From positions 98,217,001 to 98,281,000 of the forward strand of contig NC_134142.1 in the NCBI RefSeq assembly GCF_033958435.1: a DNA stretch of 64,000 nt, in the 5' to 3' direction. The stretch comes from Carettochelys insculpta. Lineage: Eukaryota > Chordata > Testudines > Carettochelyidae. Position numbers and translations under genes: made by a program. The notes below the pieces were generated by a model, which had not been told where the DNA came from, did not search any database, and was given only the letters and a program-made list of their open reading frames with translations. How positions within the stretch are numbered: the first letter of the stretch is position 1; every line of letters begins with the position of its first letter. Below are positions 56,692 through 64,000 of the stretch, one piece after another.

Positions 56692-58007
56692 GATGGAAAA
56701 CCTGCTTGCTGCTGCCAGCAAATTGGTCACCCTGCTGACCACAGCAGTGTTGACCACCCCGCACCTCCTGCTTGGGGAGGCTCCCCAGGGGGCAGCCACA
56801 GATGCCCCAGACCCTCAGCTCCTTCAGCACCAACCCCTTGGGTATTCTGCCAGCTCTGGAGCTACCACACCAGCTCAGACTGGTAGGAGCACATAGTCAT
56901 GGGGGAGTGGGATGACAACGGGTGACTCTGGAATTTCTGGATTCAGTGGCAGACCTTTCTGGAGCTCTGCCAGTGGCTGTCTCCTGCTCTGAGACATGAG
57001 GACACTCAGATGCGGTGTGCCCTCCCCGTGGAGAAGAGGGTATCAATCAGTCTCTGGAAGCTGGCCACTCCAGGCACTTACTGCTCCATGGGACACCAAT
57101 TTGGTGTGGGCAAGGTCACAGTTGGGGCTGTCATGATGGAGGTAAGGAGGGCCAGGCCACACCCCCACTGGGAGGCCAGGGAGCCCAGGACAGTGGGTCC
57201 GGGGGTGGGCCTGGCACACCCTACACACCTTCACAGGTGCACATGTCTCCCCCCTCCCCTGCAGGTGGTGTGCACCCACAGTGCAATGCTCCTCCAGAGG
57301 GTGGTCTGCACTGGGGACCTGGACGTGGCCATCATGGGTTTCATTGCTCTCAGGTTTCCGAATTGCTTTGGGGCCCTCAGTGGGAATCATATACTCATCC
57401 ACACCCTGGAGCACAGCAGAGGACAATATATAAACAGGAAAAGTTGCCACTCCATGGTCCTGCATGCTGTGGTGGACAGCCAGGGCCAGTTCCAGGACAC
57501 TCATGCGGGCTGGCCTGATTGTGCCCATGATGCATGCATGTTCCACAATTCGGGCCCATTCCACCAGATGGAGGCAGGGATGTACATCCCCCCGAGGGAG
57601 ATCCCACTGGGGGACACCACAGTGCCCTTCTGCCTGGTGGCCAGTGCCGCATACCCACTCCAGCCCTGGCTCATGCACCCCTCTATGGCCACCCCAGCCC
57701 CAGACAGGAGTAGTTTAACACACAGCTTGACCACACCCATAACATGGTCGAGTGCACCTTCGGCTTTCTCAAGGGCGGATGGTACTGCCTCCTAGCATGC
57801 CTAGAGGTGGGCATTCTCAATGTCCCCCATGTGGTGGGTGCCTTCTGCATGCTCCATAATATTGTGGAGAATGAGGGAGAGGCCATTGTACAGGGGTGGG
57901 TGGCCAAGACAGGCACAGGCTACCCCCAGCCAGTTGTCACCACAAGCTGCCAAGCACACCAGGACAGGGTCCACGTCCTGCACCAATACTTTGACCAGGG
58001 GCCCTGA
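56692..58007 (+). pseudogene. HARBI1-like Harbinger transposase, inactivated
   Basis: Homologous to the gene at 45112-46378 along its length. Segments: WQTFLELCQWLSPALR and VEKRVSISLWKLATPG in exon 1; CFGALSGNHILIH, VDSQGQFQDTHAGWPD and MVECTFGFLKGGW in exon 2. The first catalytic Asp position is Ser (AGT at 57379-57381); the second Asp (57475-57477) and the Glu (57750-57752) are kept. The intron 57142-57264 has intact GTAAGG and CCCCTGCAG signals, and its 123-bp length leaves the reading frame open if it is retained. Breaks: a TGA at about 56922-56924 in exon 1 and a frameshift near 57705-57715 before the Glu block. AATAAA at 58174-58179 fits a poly(A) signal. Confidence 0.87.
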
Positions 58008-58232
58008 TGAGCACTGCCCTGGCCACCCGAGTGGGTCTACCATGCATGACCCCCCCCCCCACCATGTGCACACCCCATCTCCACCTCCCACATGCAACCC
58101 GCCCCCCACACTGCCCCAATCTCCCACATAATACCCCCTGCAACGGGCACACTGCACACAGGGGTATGTTTGAAATAAACATTGTTAAACACAACAAATT
58201 AATTTTCTCAAACTATGCCAAAAGTTATCATA

Positions 58233-58312
58233 CAACCATGTACAGGTAGGAGGGGGTGAACTATATACAGGTGGGAGGGGGACAAACTATATACAGGGGC
58301 AGGGGGATATGG
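58233..58312. repeat. Minisatellite, about 3 x 25 bp
   Basis: Units beginning AACCATGTACAGG, AACTATATACAGG and AACTATATACAGG at about 58234, 58259 and 58285, each ending in GGGAGGGGG-like tracts. It lies just after the transposase poly(A) signal and before the end of the convergent gene. Confidence 0.8.
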
Positions 58313-58532
58313 GTGGCCTGCATGGGGGGACCTTACTGTGGGGCAGGGCTGAAGATCCTCAAGCTACACTGGCCCCGGGACCCACAACCCCCCAGTTCAG
58401 GGTCCCCATCAGGGTGGGGAGGGTGTGGGGAGGTAGGACCAAGGGTCCACCCCAGATGGGCAATCAGCCCCAGCAGGGGCCTCTCCATGAGGGCTCCAGC
58501 AGTAGGGCCTGCAGAGGGAACAGAGGGGAAGG

Positions 58533-59797
58533 ATGGTGGAGCGGGGGCATCTGGGCCAGGAGCTTCCTCAGGGTGCCCATCATTTCAGCCCAGGCTGCCT
58601 GGTGTCAGGTGGCCTCACCCTCCTCGAGGTGGAGGCACTGCTCTGCCACCTCCACTTGCTGGCGGATGGAAGCTGTGAGATGGTGGTCATCTGCTGCCTG
58701 CCTGTGGCCCCTCTAGGAGCAGGGTTGCCCTGGTTTGGCTGGTGGCACCACACAGTCCTCATCCCTCGCCTCTGGGGGACCGTCAGGCACTAGGGAGGAT
58801 GCAAGGCTCTCCCGGCCATCAGATGGTGCAGCTGCAGAGATAGGAGGGAAGAGAGGGACAGGTCATAAGTACCATCCCCTACCCCGTGGTTCACACCCTT
58901 CGTCCCCCAGTGAGCGGTGGGTCCCTGTCCACTATCCAATGGCAGGGAAGCCCTGTAGGCCCATGGTGGTGGTGGGGGTCCCTGTCCCCCAGGGGCGGCT
59001 CCCTTGTGTGGTCTGGTCCCTGTCATCCCCTCCTCTCAGGAGCAGGCCATGGCATTGTCCTTGGGAGTGGCTGCTGAAGGCCACTGGCGGCCATGTTGCC
59101 ATCCTTAGGGCCACAGACCAGCTGGGCTGTGGACAGCCAGGGTCCACTGAGAGTGTGGGGGGCAGGCATGTGGTAGGTGGTCCAGGTTGTGCCCTGTCAT
59201 GTACATGTACCTGATGGTCCACTGCAGAGGTCAGGGGATGCTGGACTGGCCGAGGCCTGGCTGGAGGTGCAGGAGGAGAGATCTATCATGAGGTCCCCCT
59301 CTTTGCTGGATCACTCCACCGCTGCTGCAGGCTCTGGTGCTCACCCTGCTGGGGTTGGGCTGGCTGATGGTCCTGGTTCATCTGGCTCTTCCGCAGAGGT
59401 GTTGAGTTTGGAGGGTGGGGAGGCAGTGCCCTGTGATCCCAGGAGGCTTCGGAGCTCCAGGTAAAATGGGCATGAAGTGGGATGGCCCCCAACCATCTGG
59501 CTGAGTCTCAAGCCTGGGCATACCCCTGCTGCAACTCAACCTTGCTGTGTACCTCATCCGTAGTGCGGGCAGGGTGGCCATGGGTTGTCAGGCCCTCGGC
59601 CAGCTGGGTGAAAGTGACCATATTCTGCCACTTCATGCCCATCTCACGCAGGACCTCCTCCTCCTGCCATACGCCCAACAAGTCCTGGAGCTCATGCTCC
59701 ATCCAGGAGGGGGCTCTCCCCAGCTGTCCCCCTGGGAGCCCTGGACAGACTCGGAGCGGGGGCCCTGGGGCTTCCATCCTCAATGGCTGGTGGCCAT
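58533..59797 (-). pseudogene. Harbinger Myb/SANT-like DNA-binding gene, inactivated
   Basis: Counterpart of the gene at 48290-46872. On the minus strand the DNA-binding part reads ELQDLLGVWQEEEVLREMG, FTQLAEGLTTHGHPA and TDEVHSKVELQQGYAQA (59699-59508), followed by a stop. An exon junction is suggested by CCATCAGGTACATG near 59215 (donor) and TATCTCTGCAG near 58835 (acceptor), at the same places as in element 1. The remaining exon (to about 58580) is badly frame-broken. The start is uncertain: the ATG aligned with element 1 (59797) runs into a stop after five codons. Confidence 0.65.
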
Positions 59798-60215
59798 GCT
59801 ATGCCTGCAGCTGCTGGGGGTCTGGCTGAGGCGTGCAGGGTCACCACGTTTGGTTGCTGCTGCCTGCATGCTCTCAGCTTCCTGCAACGGGGTTTCCGGG
59901 TGCATGTGGCTTTAAGGGCTGCTGCACACACAGACCGTAGAGACCTGCAAGAGCTGGCCGCTGATCGCTGCCATGGTGGACCCTGCTCTTTCAAAAGAGC
60001 AGGTCGCGGAATTTCTACACACGCCTTCTTTTGAAATAAGATTTCAAAGCGGCAGCTTTTCCTATTTCATGTTTGCAAGACAGATTTCAGATGCTGGGGT
60101 GCATTCCTTTGAATCCATTTTCGAAAGAGTGCACAGCATGTGTAGACATACTGCATGCTCATTCAAAAGAGGGCCTGGGCTTTTGGAAATAATGCCTTGT
60201 GTTGACACAGATTAT

Positions 60216-60580
60216 GTTCTCAGATTGTTTTTCCCTGTTTTGTTACCAGCTGAGCCTGTGCCAATGACCAGTTTTACAAGCAGCACCACTCCACTTTTCC
60301 TAGAAAAATATCAAATATATCACCGGTTTTATTTCTTCATTCAATGAAGAAACAGGTTGCTAGACATTTTTCTTTAGTTTATTGGGTCTTTTCTTCTTTT
60401 GGTGTGAACGTACTAATGGAAGATGCTGTTGTGACAGCTCTGAAGACTGAAATACTTCTATGAAATACTTCATAGAAGAGATGTGGTATAACCACCCCCT
60501 TTATCTTTTCTTTTTGGTTAAGTCCAGGGAAAGGATGGACTGCAGTAAGGAAGGGGAAAACAAAAAGGCTTGCAGAACAT
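60216..60580. other. Non-coding spacer
   Basis: AT-rich, no recognised feature, between element 2 and the second 711-bp copy. Confidence 0.5.
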
Positions 60581-60583
60581 CTT

Positions 60584-61294
60584 AGCTGCGTCTACACGTG
60601 CACGCTACTTCAAAGTAGCGGCACCAACTTCGAAATAGCGCCCGTCGCGTCTACACGCGTTGGGCGCTATTTCGAAGTTAACTTCGACGTTAGGTGGCGA
60701 GACGTCGAAGTCGCTAACCTCATGAGGAGATAGGAATAGCACCCTACTTCGATGTTCAACGTCGAAGTAGGGACCGTGTAGACGATCCGCGTCCTGCAAC
60801 GTCGAAATTGCTGGGTCCTCCATGGCGGCCATCAGCTGGGGGGTTGAGAGATGCTCTCTCTCCAGCCCCTGCGGGGCTCTATGGTCACCGTGGGCAGCAG
60901 CCCTTAGCCCAGGGCTTCTGGCTGCTTCTGTGGCAGCTGGGGATCTATGCTGCAGGCACAGGGTCTGCAACCAGTTGTCAGCTCTGTGGATCTTGTGTTG
61001 TTTAGTGCAACTGTGTCTGGGAGGGGCCCTTTAAGGGAGCGGCTTGCTGTTGAGTCCGCCCTGTGACCCTGTCTGCAGCTGTGCCTGGCATCCCTATTTC
61101 GATGTGTGCTACTTTGACGTGTAGACGTTCCCTCGCTGCGCCTATTTCGATGTTGGGCTGAGCAACGTCGAAGTTGAACATCGACGTTGCCGGCCCTGGA
61201 GGACGTGTAGACGTTATTCATCGAAATAGCCTATTTCAATGTCGCAACATCGAAATAAGCTATTTCGATGTTGGCTGCACGTGTAGACGTAGCC
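60584..61294 (-). mobile_element. Non-autonomous Harbinger element, 711 bp, copy 2
   Basis: Exactly the same length as the copy at 24190-24900, in opposite orientation, and nearly identical along the whole length by eye. CTT flanks it at 60581-60583 and 61295-61297 (or TTA if the ends are shifted by one base, since CTTA is shared). The termini are AGCTGCGTCTACACGTGC and the complement of GGCTACGTCTACACGTGC. No genes. The high number of intact CpGs and the low divergence imply recent transposition. Confidence 0.88.
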
Positions 61295-61297
61295 CTT

Positions 61298-64000
61298 ATG
61301 TACAGGAGTATAAAGCACAAGAGGGTACACCACTCTAAATAAGCAGCACAATGCAGGAAAGGAAGTAATAGCATTTCTGAGGGTTTTTCATAACATCAGG
61401 AAGTGGCAGTATCTTTAGGTATCATGCAAAAAAAAATATGGGTTCAATAAATAAAGTGTACTGCCAGCAAATTAAGAACATTCTTACATGTTCCACACAA
61501 GAAACTTATGTGTACCACCCCTAAAATTTGTCAGTTTGGACAATACTGCTCACAGATAGTGGAGAGTCCATGTTCAGAGTAAACATGTTTGCATGTTTCA
61601 GATGCATCCACAGGCTAAGAGTTGTTATTTCGCTAGTTGGGAATAGCTTGTACATCACATAAGAGCCACTTGGTGTTCTAGTGAGACCCACCTGAAAAAT
61701 GAAAGGAGAAATGAAGAGATCATGACCATTCCAATGGCTAGATTTTCCATTATTGTGATCTCAAGTATCTTCAAGTAGACACCTCAGCAGAGGTTGGGAA
61801 ACTGTTCCAAAAATAAACTTTGTATAGTCAGACACAGTCCCTGGTCCAAAGAATTTACAGTCTGATTTTACCATCCAATATATATCTAAAAGAGTTAGGC
61901 TAGAAAGGAGTTTGTACTCTGGCTTTTATCCATTAAAAAAGCCCAATTAAAATAAATTTGTTTTCCATCACAGGGAACAGTTGAGCAGTGAAAATGTGTC
62001 ATTCACAGAAGCTCCAGGTAATATGAAAGTCACATTTAATCCCAAACTGTAAATAGTAGTTCTTTTATAGCTACTGAAGAAAATAACAGTGGCAGACCTC
62101 AGTGAAAAAGGCCACCTGTAAATCCCTTATCTTATTCAGTTTACCCCTTTGTAGAAGATAATGATCTATGTGAATCTGAGACTTATGAAAATCCAAGAGA
62201 TTCATTATTTCATGCACTGGTGTCCAAGACCCGTAACCTATTGGCTGCAAGAACAATTCCTATTCTGCCAGGGGGAAAACCTGAAGACACTGTTTCATCT
62301 ATTAACAGAGGGCTGGTACTAGCACAACTTTCACACCAGACTTCTCTGACAAGGTAGAATAGAAATTTGATATAGACTAACAGACGCTGCATTCTCCAAT
62401 CTGTATCTGCTTAGACAACTGAAGAATTCTTGTGATACTTAGTTAACTTATTTAGGGTACACCATAGAGGGAAAAAAGAACAACCTCTGAGGGTCAGAAA
62501 TGAAAGAATATGTACATGCATGTGAACATAAATAAATAAGTAGATAAAAAGGAGTAGAGACACAATGCAGAGAAACTTTATATTCTGATGTTGTATAGCA
62601 GCCTTCTGTTCCATAAGCGTGAATGTACAGGCAGAAAGGAGGAAAGGATCTTTCTTTGTAGAAGTTATCATACAAAGAAGAAATGCTCCTGCCTATTGGA
62701 GTCTTTCCATGCCATTGAGTCTCTGGCTTCAATGGACATTGGATCAGAACACAACAACATTTGTTTAAAAGTATTTTACTTACTGTTGAAGTGCTTGTTT
62801 TACATACTAGTATAAACAAACAAGTATATCACACTCCCTCTCAAAGAGATTGGGATTTATGAAGACCTGAGTGAAATCTTCATTTTAAGTATATTGGCAT
62901 AATTCCAGTCAAATCAATGGAGCTATATCAATTTGCACCAGCTAAGGATTTGGCCCATAACATTCAGGGTTTAAATGAAAGAAGTCTAGCCTGAGCGTAT
63001 ACCACAAGGGTGGTAGACTGAAGTGCAGAGAATATCTATTTTTACAATACAGATGTGCTACATAATTATCCAGCTATCCCAGCTGCAACTACACTGTTAC
63101 TGTAGAGGGTGCGCAAACTTCTCCAGTACCCTGCCTGATCTTAGCTGGGGCATAAAGGTACAACTCTACAACAGAAACATTACAGGAAGAAAGATCATTC
63201 CCAACGTGTATTTTTGATCTTTCTACTGAGGTTCTCCTTTCAATTGTCAGTCAGTATTGTGTTATCTGCTTTTTCTACGGAAAACTTTTGAGAACACAAC
63301 ATTGATTTTATACTAGCATCACTTATTCCACAGCAAAGAATATTAAAAAAAATCAAAGTTAGAAAGAGAAGACAATTCTTCTGGACCTTATTAGATGTAC
63401 AGGAAATATTTTATGAAAAGATCTTATGCTTCGTGTCCTCTTAAAGCTCATTAAATGCGCAAATCCTTTGCTTTGAGGGACAGTACAATGGAGTCAGTTG
63501 TGTTCAAGCCTGGTGTAGAGTCATTACCAGTCCTCCATACACTATTTGCTCAATCCTTTTAGCAACCAGCTCTAATTTTCAATCCCTGTCAAGCAAAATT
63601 AGCTTCTTTTTTTATGTTGTGAAGCTGAAAATGGCCACAGAGGAATTGAAAGTAGTTCTGCTGCTAGAAGACAAACAGAAACAAATGTTTTAACATTTCT
63701 GCATGATTCAGGGGCAATCAGGCCTCTCCAGGCAGCTGTTCCTACTGTTTCATTTTCTATTTATAGTGGTTCTTACAAGGACAAAATCTTCATCCCCATG
63801 GGACAAGCACAGCTCTTCCTTTGTAAAATATCCAAAAATGTCTCTTTTTTCTGGTCTTTCAGGTGAGAGCACCTCTGCAGAATGGAATCTGTTTTCACAG
63901 AAGGAAATTTTTGTCCAAGTAATTATTACTGAGGGTATGGGATCAAGCCCTAGATATATGTGATTTCCTTTAACATCAACAGATGTTATGATCATGCTTA
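61298..64000. other. Non-coding, nothing recognised
   Basis: AT-rich DNA to the end of the window. A stretch near 62895-62990 (CAATGGAGCTATATCAATTT, GGATTTGGCCCATAAC) resembles an old amniote repeat. Short frames at 62448-62819 and 63703-63963 show no domain. Confidence 0.45.

Larger units (their letters stand above)
56303..60211. mobile_element. Two-gene PIF/Harbinger element 2
   Basis: About 3.9 kb. The left end is GGCTACGTCTACACTAGAG; the right end is decayed (TTGTGTTGACACAGA). TTAT occurs at 56299-56302 and 60212-60215, so TTA is the likely 3-bp duplication. The same gene layout as element 1: nuclease right, Myb/SANT-like gene left, convergent, minisatellite between. The subterminal regions use CTTTTGAAAG/CTTTCAAAAG motifs in place of TCGAAATAG, so its end-recognition group differs from that of element 1. 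Confidence 0.85.

Overview
This window looks like non-coding DNA from a reptile, most probably a turtle (Testudines). That is inferred from the repeats: many CR1 LINE fragments, dense PIF/Harbinger-type elements whose ends resemble GGCTACGTCTACACTAGC, and several copies of a short repeat centred on the motif GGAGCATAAGCTTTCGTGGG. The species cannot be named from the sequence. No host exon, tRNA, rRNA, known ncRNA, CRISPR array or prokaryotic-style operon could be supported. The window is best read as a gene desert or the inside of a very large intron.

Layout: 0-15 kb is mostly AT-rich DNA with isolated old repeats: a foldback MITE at 231-640, a CR1 3' end at 4.1-4.5 kb, a tRNA-like foldback near 8.8 kb and a non-CR1 LINE scrap near 14 kb. 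At 15.5-18 kb a CR1 copy is split by a 1.73 kb LTR with a clean 5-bp target duplication. The LTR has a recognisable minus-strand promoter and two tandem structured-RNA-like hairpins whose outer stems covary. At 24-25 kb a 711-bp Harbinger derivative sits inside an older MITE. A 5'-truncated CR1 lies at 26.8-27.6 kb. From 32 to 44.3 kb there is a series of foldback MITEs, most with 3-bp target duplications, including two placed end to end.

The centre of interest is 44.7-61.3 kb. Two full-structure, two-gene PIF/Harbinger elements (44758-48677 and about 56303-60211) each carry a HARBI1-like DDE nuclease gene reading right and a Myb/SANT-like (trihelix) gene reading left. In each element the two genes converge on a small minisatellite, and each gene has one intron. 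Both elements are dead: frameshifts and stops are present, and the first catalytic Asp is Gly or Ser. In the first element the transposase splice donor is also mutated. The 711-bp derivatives at 24190-24900 and 60584-61294 are nearly identical to each other, lie in opposite orientation, and share both subterminal regions with the first two-gene element. This gives a mobilised/mobiliser pair in one window and evidence of relatively recent activity. CR1 3' ends at 54.4-55.8 kb separate the two large elements.
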